64,000 nucleotides of DNA from Lineus longissimus (GCF_910592395.1 NC_088319.1:10232001-10296000), one strand, 5' to 3'; shown: positions 1 to 10,889, numbered from the stretch's first letter. Notes: generated by a model not told the origin, from the letters alone. Numbers and translations: made by a program.

Positions 1-63
1 CTAATCTTTATACCTCAGCACTCGCGTGGCTCCTCTCCCCTGCCATGCTTGGGCCAGTCCGGG

Positions 64-398
64 ACGAGGTAAAAAGACTAGGTTTTGAAAATAACCTGGT
101 CTTTTTCATTAAAAACTTGGTTTTGAAAAAGAAATGCATATAACCTTGTCTTATTCCACAAAACATAGTTTTCTTCCATGAAACTAGGTTTTCTTGGAAA
201 AAGCATAGGTTGATTTTAAAAACCAAGTTATCCTGTTAAAAAAACAGGTTTTTTAAAGAAAACTAGGTTTTTTAATCAACTTATGCTTCTTGTAAGAAAA
301 CCTAGTTTCATGGAAGAAAACATGGTTTTCCTCCATGAAACTAAGTTTTTTAAGAAGAAAACCAGGTTTTTTTCAATAAAACCTGGTTTTCTTAATTA
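64..398. repeat. Array of alternating inverted AAAACCTAGTTTTC-like units
   Basis: About 330 bp made of short A/T-rich words such as AAACTAGGTTTTC and their reverse complements GAAAACCTAGTTT, separated by roughly 20-30 bp. The units face both ways, so the stretch can fold on itself in many registers. No ORF of note. It resembles the interior of the foldback element at 57.7-58.6 kb in style (AAAACC/GGTTTT words), but I cannot show that they are the same family. Confidence 0.6.
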
Positions 399-891
399 TT
401 AGACAGACGGCTTGCCATATACATGGTGCTGAACATGCATGCTGCCTGCACTATTATTAGGACCCTGTATACTGGTAGCATCATTCATCAATGTGGTCGA
501 TGCAGAGTTTAAAGAAAATAGGCAGTGATAATCGTTAGTATTGATCGAAATTCACTATTAATATAGTACAATCGATATCGGTCAATTCAGATCTTGGTTC
601 AAATGACATCTTTGCTTTCAATTATTTCAACATGTTGAAGTGTATGACATGCTGCTCTCTGGACGTACGGAAATGCAACACTTCTCGCTCACCTTGGGCA
701 GGATGTCTATTGAACTTCGCATGAAAAGTTTCAAGCCTCTGAATAAAGCACAAGCCCGGCCTTGATACTGCACGCCTAAAGTATATTCGCTTATAGTCAG
801 GATGTTTATCTTACTTCGCTGAGCACATCTGTACATAGAAAATACATGATTCTGACACGCTCAGGAAGCCAGGTAGGTCAGGCGAAGCCCA
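399..891. other. Intergenic, with degenerate minisatellite units
   Basis: No gene seen. Between about 640 and 880 there are decayed units of the type 'caggatgt(c/t)tat..aacttcgc' that resemble the 58-bp minisatellite at 8.5-9.5 kb. The end 'tgacacgctcaggaagcc' matches the end of that array at about 9530. This is therefore probably the left part of the composite repeat whose body follows. Confidence 0.4.
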
Positions 892-1048
892 GGGCCCGGT
901 TGTTTTAAAGCATAAAAATCACGTTATCCCTAACGGTTACGTTAAGTATCCTCAAGGACGTTATCTCTTTCAGTTAAACCCACTGAAATGTTCACGTTAA
1001 GCCTTAACATCTCCGTAAAAGCTAACGTGGTTTTGAACAACTCAGCCC
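892..1048. mobile_element. MITE with GGGCCCGGTTGTT ends, copy 1
   Basis: A 157-bp non-coding element that starts GGGCCCGGTTGTT and ends GAACAA..CAGCCC, so the termini are inverted repeats. A second copy lies at 7340-7497. Interior motifs 'ggttacgttaagtatcc' and 'ttatctctttca' are shared. The related repeat at about 9540 reads straight through 'caggaagcccaggatttccc', so this copy is an insertion relative to that paralogue. Confidence 0.75.
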
Positions 1049-1130
1049 AGGATTTCCCAGTAAAGCAGGTCGCTCAAATCACGGAACAAAAATCCAGACG
1101 CTGGAAATGACTATCAGGGTGACGTTAAAG

Positions 1131-1594
1131 GCCAGAGTCCTCTATTAAAACATGTGTACATTACGTGTACATTGTTGTGCATAGGTTTTGGTAAAAAAAG
1201 TACTCATTGGACCAAGTAATCTGCACAAAATTTTATATGTGTCAAGAAGAACCCTTTGCCAATAGCATAATAAAGTTTTAAAAAATTCCAATACCGATTG
1301 CCTGAGAAAAAAAGATTTCCGTACACCATATCCATCAAAACGTCACTGGCGCATTGATATGGCCCTGTCAAAGTACAAGTTCTAAACTGACCAGTGAGAC
1401 CACATTTTCTTAAATATATTATCAAAAAGCATATTTCTGTGATGGCCTGACTCTGTAGATTAAGAATCAACCACAGATTGAGAATTAATTCAACTTTGGT
1501 CCATCCCAGCCATGTATTTACCACAACTTGACATTTTGATAAGCTCTATGTGACTGCCACACTTCCGGTCGTGGATGAATACAGGTCTCTGCCC
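1131..1594. mobile_element. TTAA-flanked MITE, copy 1
   Basis: About 460 bp, reverse complement of the element at 5769-6229. Ends are inverted repeats (CAGAGTCCTCTAT left; reverse complement of right CAGAGACCTGTAT). The paralogous site at about 9640 lacks it ('gttaaagcggcaatg'), giving a natural empty site. Flanks read gTTAAagg and ccCTAAagc, consistent with a TTAA target with one change. A TTAA target suggests piggyBac-type mobilisation; the CAGAG start would also suit hAT. No transposase is present. Confidence 0.7.
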
Positions 1595-2365
1595 TAAAGC
1601 AATGAGCGGCTTTTTGCTTCAATATGTTTATTCTTCTTCTGTTCCATTTGCACACTATACTTCTGAAAGTTATTGACGATTAATAAATCTCATTCTAGCG
1701 CTCGAATATCTTTCCCGCTCCCGGAAGCCGCGGGATTCCGTGACGTTATTTAGATTTCTCCTCTTCAACAGGGTTACTATAAATGGCAGTGAAAGAAGCG
1801 CTTTTTACCGAGATTTGGGTGGCTAAAACCTTGCAAATTACGCATTCTTTCCCAATTCTCTTTTTTTTCGAGGCCACGGTAGGAAAAGAAGACGAATGTA
1901 GGCAGTGTATTTTCATGTGTTCAAACGACAGCTAGTAACGTCACCCGTCACCGAGGTTGATTGGGGGTCTTCCCGATTCGCTTAACATCAAGGACAAATA
2001 TATATCTACAGCAAGACGTCAGAGTACAGTGTAGATCAATGGCTCAAGGCAGGCAGCGCCTTACAGGTGCATCGGTCCACTTGTAGAGGGTCGACCCATG
2101 GAGGGCTAACTCGGGTCAAATCGGAGTCAACATCGGAAGAGCGTGATAATTTGGCAACATTTTTAAATTTTTTCCTGTTTTGTGCAATTTCTTGATAGAA
2201 ACTACATGTACTTAATATGTAGAATAGGAGGCGACTGGGCAGTGGACAGCATGGTAATACTGCCCATAATAATACCATTGGTCCGGCTTTAAGTGCAACC
2301 TCGGCATGCCCTTTAAAGGCGCGAAAAATTACCCAGGCCAGGATCAAGTTGTGAGTGCTGAAAAT

Positions 2366-2765
2366 AGAGAGGTTGCACATCATTTACAACTCCCACTCCG
2401 ACTTCAACTTTGAGAGTGAATTACTGTCATCTAGTGACAATTTCGATTTAAATTAAGTGACGAACGTTTTCATATTGATAAACTACGTGTACATGTACAA
2501 GGATTTTAAAATTCCAGATCGGACCTGTGCATAAGGAGGAACATATGAAGTCATATTCCAAATCGTAGTGATTGCCTGAGATTTGGATGACGACTTCATC
2601 ATATCCGTCTTATACACAGGTCAAATTTGGAATTTCAAAAATGACTGTGCAGATACAGGTAATTTATCAATATGAAAGCGTTCAATAGTTCAATTATTGA
2701 AGAAGATTTCACTAAATGACTCAGTTGAAGTCGGAGTGGGAGTCGTAATGGTGCGCAACCTCTCT
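2366..2765. repeat. 400-bp foldback, copy 1
   Basis: Left end 'agagaggttgcacatcatt..actcccactccgacttcaac' is the inverted counterpart of right end 'gttgaagtcggagtgggagtcgtaatggtgcgcaacctctct'. A second inner inverted pair (about 2477-2570 against 2590-2675; 'catattgataaa'/'tttatcaatatg') makes most of the block self-complementary. A copy with the same layout is at 10421-10822. Confidence 0.75.
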
Positions 2766-2830
2766 AATAACGAACAACGCGTTTTTTACGATGTTCAATA
2801 CGAAACGGAATTGGAAAAACCGTCTGCTAC

Positions 2831-3059
2831 TTTAATACTGAAGAAATATAAACTTCTTGTTATCTAAAATAAACGGCGCAGGGAATAGAAATCCTATGTT
2901 TTAATATTGGTCCAACACTCCACTTGTCAGCGCAAGATCTGTTTTTTAAAGTTAACTTTGCTGAGACTAAAATGAAGAAATATGTCTAGCTTTTCTGAAC
3001 TTTTGCAATTTTAAAATAATCAGATAAATTATATGACAACCCTTCCGTTATAATAGACC
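2831..3059. other. No recognised feature
   Basis: A/T-rich stretch upstream of the 125-codon ORF. No repeat partner or gene seen in the window. Confidence 0.4.
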
Positions 3060-3440
3060 ATGGCTCATCACCTGTCTCCACTGCTCAGCAGTGCATTATA
3101 CATACACATGGCTATGTATTCTGTATTCTTATTCCATATGGTCGATTCTTTGAGAATCTTTGAGCGAGTGCATTGGGAATTAGGCTATCTTACCACGAAG
3201 GAGGTATCGTTGACGAGATCTCTACTGCAGTGCACTATTATATTCGCTTCGGGAAGACATGTGGTGGGTTTCAGTGTTGAATACAAAGTGCAAACTACTT
3301 GCATAATACATTCATCACAGCATGAGGATGCAACGGGTATAAAATTAAACAAAAAAGGAGCAGTCATCTGGATGGAAAGGGTAGGTAGAGGTAAGGACCA
3401 AAAACTTATCATATTGTATCCTAGGAGACCCTACTGACTA
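3060..3440 (+). CDS. Hypothetical 125-residue ORF
   Basis: ATG-initiated ORF of 125 codons ending in TGA. The product is not recognised. It contains alternating hydrophobic and polar beta-strand-like segments (for example 'HVVGFSVEY' and 'LNKKGAVIWMERVG'), similar in style to the longer ORF that starts 900 bp downstream on the same strand. One inference is that both are pieces of one beta-propeller-like protein separated by inserted repeat sequence (3.4-4.4 kb), but no splice pair joining them was identified. It could equally be a chance ORF: it is short, and an overlapping minus-strand ORF of 75 codons also exists. Confidence 0.3.
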
Positions 3441-4347
3441 ATAGAACTTTTCGTAGTCGAATCCCCGAGCGTCAAATTGTAGGTACAAGCGTGCAAGGGC
3501 CATAAACCTACCTTGAATATTGCTCTTAACTAACCCTTAAAGGGAAAACATGGACGTGGGATTTACCTAGCCAGGAGGAGAATACCCCTGCTTGACACCA
3601 TGCGCCGACACTTGTAGTATAACAATAACGTGATATCTGTTAAAGGCTTTAGCCAGTGTTGCGAGGCATTTTTTGACATGGCTTGTGAATTTCAAGCAGG
3701 TTTATCAGGCTACATCCCGTTCTAGGGTATTGTTTATTTCATTTCACTGAAGTTTCAAAGATTTTGTTCTGTGAAGTTGCGGTCCTCCTAGAGGTGGTTT
3801 TGTATGCAAAACCAACACATCTTATTCCCAGGTTGGCCCTTTAACTGAAGCATTTCGGAGCTGATCGAACACGGAACAGGGTCATAGCCCCAGAAGGACC
3901 GCAAAATGCCTCCAACACCAACCTTGCAATATTACCCAGGCTCAATCACTACACAAAAAACACCTTTTTAACCTTCAAGGCAGGTCACAGGCCTTTGGAG
4001 AAATTAGAAGAGTTTTCATTGCTACCTATCTATTGAGCTGTTCACAAATTGTGCACGGCTGAGTTATCGAAGCTTAAGCTCATTTTATGTCTGACTCAAG
4101 TATCACTTACCCGTATGCGAGACACGTATTTTCCATACGGATAACTGATACGTTTTGACGGTGCTGAAGGTCACTAGTTACCAAACTTCGCGTTCTTCTC
4201 ATCTTAGGTACGAATAGATTCGCTACGTTTCGGCTACAACGAAAGTTTCGATTGAAGAAAACTACTCCGGGTCGTTTACTGTGTCTTGTTTACTGCTCTA
4301 AACAACAGTTCTTTCTCTTACATTCATGGGGTGGTCTTTCCAGATCG
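3441..4347. other. Intergenic with a short direct duplication
   Basis: No gene seen. The segment at about 3930-3990 ('atattacccaggc..aatc.ctacacaaaaa..aacctt') recurs at about 4375-4440, where it overlaps the 5' part of the downstream ORF. The first coding codons there may therefore be repeat-derived. Confidence 0.45.
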
Positions 4348-5178
4348 ATGAAGCCTCCATTTTTCATTATTGCATATTACCCAGGCCCAATTCCTACACA
4401 AAAACATCTTTTTAACCTTCGAGAACGGGTCACAGATGCATTATGCTTTAAAGCATACCTGCTTGTGTTCTGCTTACATTCCCCTCGCAATAGGTTGTCT
4501 GTAGATTTATACAGTTATAGCAGAAGGTATGTAACTCGTGTGATGGTTAACTACAGATTGAATGGTTTAAGATTCAGTCCAGTGATGTCCGATGACATGA
4601 GCCATGTGATAGTTTCTACTCAAAAGCTTGCCAGAACAACCAAGCACTACAAGCCTGATTACGAATTAATTCTATTCGAAATTGACCATCGCTCCGAACA
4701 AGATATTTCATTTACTCATCCAAATTTTATAATGTCCATACCAGCACTCTACTATGAAATCAGACTTCACGTAGGGTTGTCGAATGAAACAATTTTTGTT
4801 CATGATCAAATTAAAAAGTCAGTATTTGTCTTTCACTACAAAGAAGGTTCCTACAAACTGATTCACAAACATAAGATATTTAAAGAAACCTGTTACGGGA
4901 TATGGGATCATTTCAACAGCGGATTCATATTTTTCGAACAGAAGAAAAGAGGGCAAAATCGATCCTTTTCACTTTTAAGGATGTCATTTAGAGGGGACAA
5001 GAATTTAATGCATTTGACAACAGTTCCCGGTTTCGAAGTGTTTAGAGATAGCCATTACGAATATCCAATATTTGCAATCACTCCAAATGGAATACTTCTT
5101 TTATCTCGCAGTAGATACATCAAAAAGAATCCTACAATCATTTATCACTACCGCAAGGTGCTTGGACATGACTGATCG
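4348..5178 (+). CDS. Hypothetical protein, single exon, beta-rich
   Basis: Open from 4252 in this frame; the first ATG is at 4348, giving about 275 codons ending in TGA. Family not recognised. From about residue 55 the protein reads like repeated beta-strand blades ('HVIVSTQK', 'ELILFEIDH', 'SVFVFHYKEGSYKLI', 'GFIFFEQKK', 'GILLLSRSRY'), a pattern seen in WD/kelch-like or F-box-associated propellers; this is inference from pattern only. The N-terminal 30 residues overlap a repeat also present at about 3930, so the true start may lie elsewhere or be supplied by an upstream exon. No signal peptide or clear membrane segment. No introns are needed. Confidence 0.5.
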
Positions 5179-5768
5179 TATTCAAATTGCAAGATACGTT
5201 AGCCACAAAGCGGGACATCCATGATACCAAGTATAGATTAGAGAGGAATGAACAACTCAAAATAATCCCATAAATATGTTTTAATCGCATGGTGCTGAGT
5301 TGCAATTGCCCCCCAGGCGTTTGCAATGGTTGTTATTAAAGGGAAGATCTATACGAACAAAAGGATACTTCTCTCATCTTTAAACTTGCTAAAACAACAA
5401 CTGAGCTACTTCGATTTTTGTGAAAGGGGCAAAACTATGCACATTTTATTCTCTATTTTCTGAATTGATCACGTATATTCTCTTTTTTTAATAGCCTGAT
5501 TAACACATTTTGTTTGCGGGGAATACTTAGAACGGAGTTGAAATAAAATAATTCAGGCAGAAGCAATCCTATAAGTTCAACTGTTAATAAATTAGAGCTA
5601 ATTTAGTTACAAAAGCCCCCTTTATTCCAAATTAGAACTAATTGCTCGTCTATATAACCAATAGCTACATGTAGTTTACCATTCTTCTTAATAATCAAAT
5701 GATGATATGTGTTTTTCCCTGTGCTTTGGCATCCCTCGGCCGTTCAGAAGCCCGTTGAATGGGCTTAA
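5179..5768. other. No recognised feature
   Basis: A/T-rich sequence between the ORF and a MITE. It contains short 'aattagagctaattta' / 'aaattagaactaatt' words but no gene or clear repeat. Confidence 0.4.
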
Positions 5769-6229
5769 GGGCAGAGACCTGTATTCATCCACGACCGGAA
5801 GTGTGGCAGTCACATAGAGCTTATCAAAATGTCAAGTTGTGGTAAATACATGGCTGGGATGGACCAAAGTGGAATTAATTCTCAATCTGTGGTTGATTCT
5901 TAATCTACAGAGTCAGGCCATCACAGAAATATGCTTTTTGATAATATATTTAAATGTGGTCTCACTGGTCAGTTTAGAACTTGTACTTTGACAGGGCCAT
6001 ATCAATGCGCCAGTGACGTTTTGATGGATATGGTGTACGGAAATCTTTTTTTCTCAGGCAATCGGTATTGGAATTTTTTAAAACTTTATTATGCTATTGG
6101 CAAAGGGTTCTTCTTGACACATATAAAATTTTGTGCAGATTGCTTGGTCCAATGAGTACTTTTTTTACCAAAACCTATGTACAACAATGTACACGTAATG
6201 TACACATGTTTTAATAGAGGACTCTGACC
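5769..6229. mobile_element. TTAA-flanked MITE, copy 2
   Basis: 461 bp flanked on both sides by TTAA (5765-5768 and 6230-6233). Termini GGGCAGAGACCTGTAT and, reversed, GGTCAGAGTCCTCTAT are inverted repeats. It is the reverse complement of 1131-1594 with few differences. A shared 65-70-codon open frame occurs in both copies, but no conserved protein is recognised and I treat it as non-coding. Confidence 0.75.
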
Positions 6230-6439
6230 TTAAGCCTGGAGTCCAATGGATATCCAGAAGGTATTAGATTTTAAATCTGGGTGGATTTTTTCCTCAAAGG
6301 TAACCGAGATGTTAGTCTCTTTTTGGCTCTTTCGGAAGGGAGTCTCTACGATACCGCAGTGACAGTCGTCGTCGGTCGTCGTCGTCGTCGTCTGTATCCT
6401 GCTCAAAAACAGTTTCAAGTTCACTGACCGAGAGGGCTT
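6230..6439. other. Spacer with GTC microsatellite
   Basis: Contains a (GTC)n run at about 6364-6392. No gene seen. Confidence 0.5.
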
Positions 6440-7232
6440 CTTTTTTTTTCTTTTTTTACAAAGGGTTTATTCGGTTTATATTGTACATGTATTTTACAGT
6501 TAAAAGCCGAAGGCTTAAACTACTGCAAAATATAAATATATGCAAATAGTTACATAAGTTTATAAAGATACGAATATTGACATAAGTTTTGTAAAGATAA
6601 TTTGAAGAGATATACAGAATATATAATTGAGAAACATGTGAAGTTGAAATGTAGTAAATTTCGCAAAAAATGAGAAAAAAAAGGATAGATAGTTTGGAAA
6701 GTGCAGGGGGGCGGGGGTGCAAGAGTTAGGAATGATCATACGAGTTTGGGGTTGGCGGAAACGGAAAAGAGGGGGGGGGGGCAGATATTTTTCTTTGAGT
6801 TAGATTGGAAAACGATTTGTGGATGAAATGAATTTTAGGGTTGATTTGATAAGGAGAGCATTTTCGAGGTTGGAGAAAGATGGATGGCCGTTGAGAAGGA
6901 TGTTTGAGTTTAGAGTTGCATTATGGAAGTGTGTTATTTGAAGGGTATTGGCGATTAGGGAGTTGCGTTGGTTTTCGTACTAATAGGACAGTCGAGAAGA
7001 AAGTGTGAAGAGGTTTCTGGAACATGCATAGGGCACATGAGGCAAGTGGGGTTTTCCGAAACGTGGTTTAGGTATAGGTCAGATGTTAGTCCGCTGCAGT
7101 TGTTTCGCATACTTGTGAGAATGATGTTAAGTGGGCGAGGGCCGATGTCTAGCCAGGAGGGATTGGTTTGATAGAGAATTCTGGCAGTTTGGTTAGGGAA
7201 TATTTGAAAGAGTTTAGAGTTGGTTTCGCACG
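6440..7232 (-). mobile_element. 5'-truncated LINE, reverse transcriptase C-terminus and 3' UTR
   Basis: On the minus strand from about 7232 the frame encodes the typical C-terminal tail of a non-LTR reverse transcriptase: a conserved W/L-rich segment, then a C-x2-C...H-x4-C knuckle ('CLMC' ... 'ETSSHFLLDC'). The frame is lost after about 6960, and the rest looks like 3' UTR rich in A/T, with a poly-pyrimidine tract near 6440 on the plus strand. Endonuclease and catalytic RT domains are absent, so this is a dead 3' fragment. Confidence 0.7.
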
Positions 7233-7235
7233 TAT

Positions 7236-7325
7236 AGAAAGGTCGAGAGGGCTATGAACTTGAAACTTTGTACTCAGGACCCCTAGGTCAGTGACACTGA
7301 ATTTCGGTTTGATTTTATTCTCGAC
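7236..7325 (-). repeat. Remnant of the GTACCAAATTTCAAGTTCATAGC-type dispersed repeat
   Basis: Reverse complement of part of the repeat at 33.9-34.4 kb: shared words correspond to 'ctatgaacttgaaact' and 'cactgaatttcggtttgat'. Non-coding. Confidence 0.55.
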
Positions 7326-7339
7326 TTGCCCACCATGCA

Positions 7340-7497
7340 GGGCCCGGTTGTTCAAAAGCACAAAAGTCACGATATCCTTAACGGTTACCTAGTATTAAAA
7401 GTATCCTTAAGGATGTTATCTCTTTCAACCCATTAACATTTAACGTTCAGACTTAACGCTCTCGTTAAAGCTACCGTTATTCTGAACAAGTCAGCCC
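7340..7497. mobile_element. MITE with GGGCCCGGTTGTT ends, copy 2
   Basis: 158 bp with the same termini (GGGCCCGGTTGTTCAAAAG ... GAACAAGTCAGCCC) and interior as 892-1048. Non-coding. Confidence 0.75.
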
Positions 7498-8526
7498 AGG
7501 TAGCCAAAAGTGAAAACATGACGTCGCTTATAAGCGACTCGTTTTCGATATCTTTTTATGGTACACGTGGGTCCTCAGAAGAGTCAGGAGGATACATCGC
7601 ATATCATAGTTCCAATTTCTCAGCTCAGATGGCTGCACCTGACAGTGACGACTCCAACTGATATGACCATGTCATTTGAAATGTAAAGTGTCGACGCAAG
7701 GGCCCAACGCGCCGCGTAGCGGCAAAAAAGCGAAGCTGGCGAAACATTTATAACGGGTCACCGTCACTTATTATTGGACTTATAGCGCATTTACGGGGTT
7801 GCAACTATTTTGCTTTATAGTGTCACCAGGAAAGAAAAGCATGCGACCTAACGCCGATCTATTTCTATAAAGTGATAATTGGAAGGTATATAGTAGGAAA
7901 TATCAATAAAATAATCATTCCATGTCGTCTTTTGAGGGCATTTTTTATTGTAAAAATTATATGTGTACGTCACCGGAGTCTCTGCAATGATAATTTTATC
8001 ACAGCAGTCTCGCGCAAGTAGAAGTTCTTTACCTATTAGTTCTTCACTTATTAGTCTCAATGTCTGGCGCAAAGCCAGACGTTTTCCATTACGATTTCAC
8101 TACGATGTTTTACAAGAAGGAGCAGTGCGCGAGATATGCTAATGAGCAGACTTCCCTCGCTTGAGTTTCGGAAGAATGTTCCATATCGCGCTAAACTGAC
8201 CACTGCTGACCATGAGAGGCGTGCATTGGACTGGTACAGGTTGGAACTGAACATTGAATATGCTGGTGGTGACGCTTTCTGATGAGAAGTTGGTCGTGAC
8301 TGATGCAGTATCCTTGGACTTGTCCACAGCATCGTTCAATCATTGCTCTCTGAGCTGCCTTGATTCTGTACTTACCCAAATACTGAGACCAAATGCTTGT
8401 TGACTGTGCTTTAAGAGAGACTGGCGCCATGCCTAGTCTCTCTTAAAGCACAGTCAACAGATACCAACCCCCTCAGACTCAGAAACCACAAATGCCCAAC
8501 CCTTCCTGCTACCTTAATACTTCTGG
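7498..8526. repeat. Dispersed repeat blocks shared with 17.3-17.8 and 19.6-20.4 kb
   Basis: 7693-8190 is nearly identical to 17262-17760 ('gacgcaagggcccaacgcg' through 'tctggcgcaaagccagacg'). 8085-8440 matches 19615-19965, and 8370-8526 matches 20262-20407. The three partial copies show that a larger repeat of about 800 bp has been fragmented. ORFs of 60-90 codons in these blocks recur only because the DNA recurs, and I see no recognisable protein. Confidence 0.7.
8398..8459. repeat. Perfect 25-bp-arm hairpin
   Basis: Left arm 8398-8422 and right arm 8435-8459 are exact reverse complements around a 12-nt loop (ggcgccatgcct). The arms begin TGTTGACTGTGC and end AGAGAGACT. The same hairpin with 26-bp arms is at 20278-20341. 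The related block at about 19930-19965 has only the left arm. Confidence 0.85.
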
Positions 8527-9524
8527 GTGCACTATAGCAATCCAACATGCCTCTCTTGTGGTGGACAGGCTATCCATCGAACTTCGCTACACTACAGCAA
8601 TTCAACACGTCCCAAGCGGTAGACAGGTTATCTATCGAACTTGGCTACACTATAGCAATCCAACACGTCCCCAGCGGTAGACAGGTTATCTATCGAATTG
8701 CACTACACTACAGCAATCCAACACGCCCCCAGTGGTAGACAGGTTATCTATCGAATTGCGCTGCACTAAAGCAATCCAACACGTCCCCAGTGGTAGACAG
8801 GCTACCTATCGAACTTTGCTGCACTACAGAAATCCAACACGTCCCCAGTGGTAGCAGGCTATCTATCGAACTTGGCTTCACTACAGCAATCCAAGACGTC
8901 CCCAGTGGCAGACAGGCTATCCATCGAATTGCGCTACACTACAGCAATCCAACACGTCCCAAGCGGTAGACAGGCTATCTATCGAATTGTGGTGCAGTAC
9001 AGCAATCCAACACGTCCCCAGTGGTAGACAGGCTACCTATCGAATTTCGCTGCACTACAGCAATCCAACACGTCCTTAGTGGTAGACAGGCTATCTATCG
9101 AATTTCGCTGCACTACAGCAATCCAACACGTCTCCAGTGGTAGACAGGCTATCTATCGAATTTCACTGCACTACTGCAATCCAACACGTCCCCAGTGGTA
9201 GACAGGTTATCTATCGAATTTCGCTGCACTACAGCAATCGAACACGTCCTTAGTGGTAGACAGGCTATCTATCGAATTTCGCTGCACTACAGCAATCCAA
9301 CACGTCTCCAGTGGTAGACAGGCTATCTATCGAATTTCACTGCACTACAGCAATCCTACACGTCCCCAGTGGTAGACAGGTTATCTATCGAATTTCGCTG
9401 CACTACAGCAATCCAACACGTCTCCAGTGGTAGACAGGTTATCTATCGAATTTCGCTGCACTACAGCAATCCAACACGTCCCCTGTGGTAGACAGGCTAT
9501 CTATCGAATTGCGCTGCACTACTT
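8527..9524. repeat. 58-bp minisatellite, about 17 units
   Basis: Unit of about 57-59 bp with core 'cagcaatccaacacgtcc' and 'agtggtagacaggctatc'. I count 17 unit starts between about 8535 and 9470. Units differ by a few percent; some are paired in higher-order blocks (the 'cgtccttagtgg' variant recurs at about 9070 and 9246). No coding function seen. Confidence 0.85.
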
Positions 9525-9537
9525 TTGACACTTTCAG

Positions 9538-10880
9538 GAAGCCCAGGATTTCCCAGTTCAGCTGCATGTCGCTCAAATCACGGAACAAAAATCCAGACAT
9601 AGGCTGGAAATGACGTACCGTCTTACTATCAGGGTGACGTTAAAGCGGCAATGAGCGGCTTTTTACTTCAATAGGTTTATTCTTCTTCTGTTCCATTTGC
9701 ACACTATACTTATGAAAGTTATTGACGATTAATAAATCTCACTTTAGTGCTCGAATTTCTTTCCCGCTCACGGAAGCCGGCGGAATTCCGTGATGTTATT
9801 TAGATTTCTCCTCGTCAACAGGGTCACTGATGGCAGTGAAGGCAGCGTTGTTTTACCGACATTTGGGTGGCTAAAGCCTTGCAAATTACGCATTCTTTCC
9901 CAATCCTTTTTTTTCGAGGCCCCGGTAGGAAAAGAAGACTAATGTAGGCAGTGTATTTTCATGTGTTCAAACGACAGCTAGTAACGTCACCCGGGGATAA
10001 TACACCCGTCACCGAGGTTGATTGGGGGTCTTCCCGATTCGCTTAACATCAAGGACAAAATCTACAGAAAGACGTCAGAGAACAATGTAGATCAATGGCT
10101 CAAGGCAGGCAGCACCTTACAGGTGCATCGGTCCACTTGTAGAGGATCGACCCATGGAGGGCTAACTCGGCTCTAATCGGAGTCAACATCGGAAGAGCGT
10201 GATAATTTTGCAACATTTTTAATTTTTTTCCTGTTTTGTGCAATTTCTTGATGAAACTACATGCACTTAATATGTAGAACATGAGGCGACTGGGCAGTGG
10301 ACAGCATGGTAATACTGCCCATAATAGTACCAATGATCCGGCTTTAAGTTCAACCTCGGCAAGCCCTTTAAAGGCGCGAAAAATTACCCAGGCCAGGATC
10401 AAGTTGTGAGTGCTGAAAATAGAGAGGTTGCACATCATTTACAACTCCCACTCCGACTTCAACTTTGAGAGTGAATTATTGTCATCTAGTGACAACTTCG
10501 ATTTAATTTAAGTGACGAACGTTTTCATATTGATAAACTACGTGTACATGTACAAGGATTTTAAAATTCCAGATCGGACCTGTGCAGAAGGAGGAACATA
10601 TGAAGTCATATTCCAGATCGTAGTGATTGCCTACGACTTGGATGACGACTTCATCATATCCGTCTTATACACAGGTCAAATTTGGAATTTCGAAAATGAT
10701 TGTGCAGATACAGGTAATTTATCAATATGAAAGCGTTCAATAGTTCAGTTATATTGAAGAAGATTTCACTAAATGACTCAGTTGGAGTCGGAGTGGGAGA
10801 CGTAATGGTGCGCAACCTCTCTAATAATAAACAACGTTGTTCGATACGAAACAAAATTGGAAAAACCGTCTGCTACTTTA
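9538..10880. repeat. Dispersed composite repeat body, copy 2
   Basis: Partner of 1049-2830 without the two MITEs of copy 1. It follows the minisatellite directly, as copy 1 follows decayed minisatellite units, so array and body belong to one unit. Confidence 0.8.
10421..10822. repeat. 400-bp foldback, copy 2
   Basis: Same inverted ends ('agagaggttgcacatc' left; '..gcgcaacctctct' right) and inner inverted pair as 2366-2765. Confidence 0.75.
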
Positions 10881-10889
10881 ATACTGAAG

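Larger units (their letters stand above)
1049..2830. repeat. Dispersed composite repeat body, copy 1
   Basis: Direct-repeat partner of 9538-10880: 'ggatttcccag', 'cgctcaaatcacggaac', 'gggtgacgttaaag', 'gagcggctttttrcttcaat' and the 2030-2400 block all recur in order. Copy 1 has an extra MITE at 1131-1594. The minus-strand reading frame at 2036-2383 is mirrored at 10100-10438 but diverges at its end, and I see no gene in it. Confidence 0.8.

Noticed and set aside
5931-6155. Shared frame 'CGLTGQFRTCTLTGPYQC' in both TTAA MITEs
   Set aside because: Copies are too similar for the frame to be evidence of selection, it has no recognised homology, and it lies in a short non-autonomous element.
8527-9524. 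CRISPR-like array
   Set aside because: Units are contiguous tandem repeats of 58 bp with no unique spacers, in a eukaryotic context.
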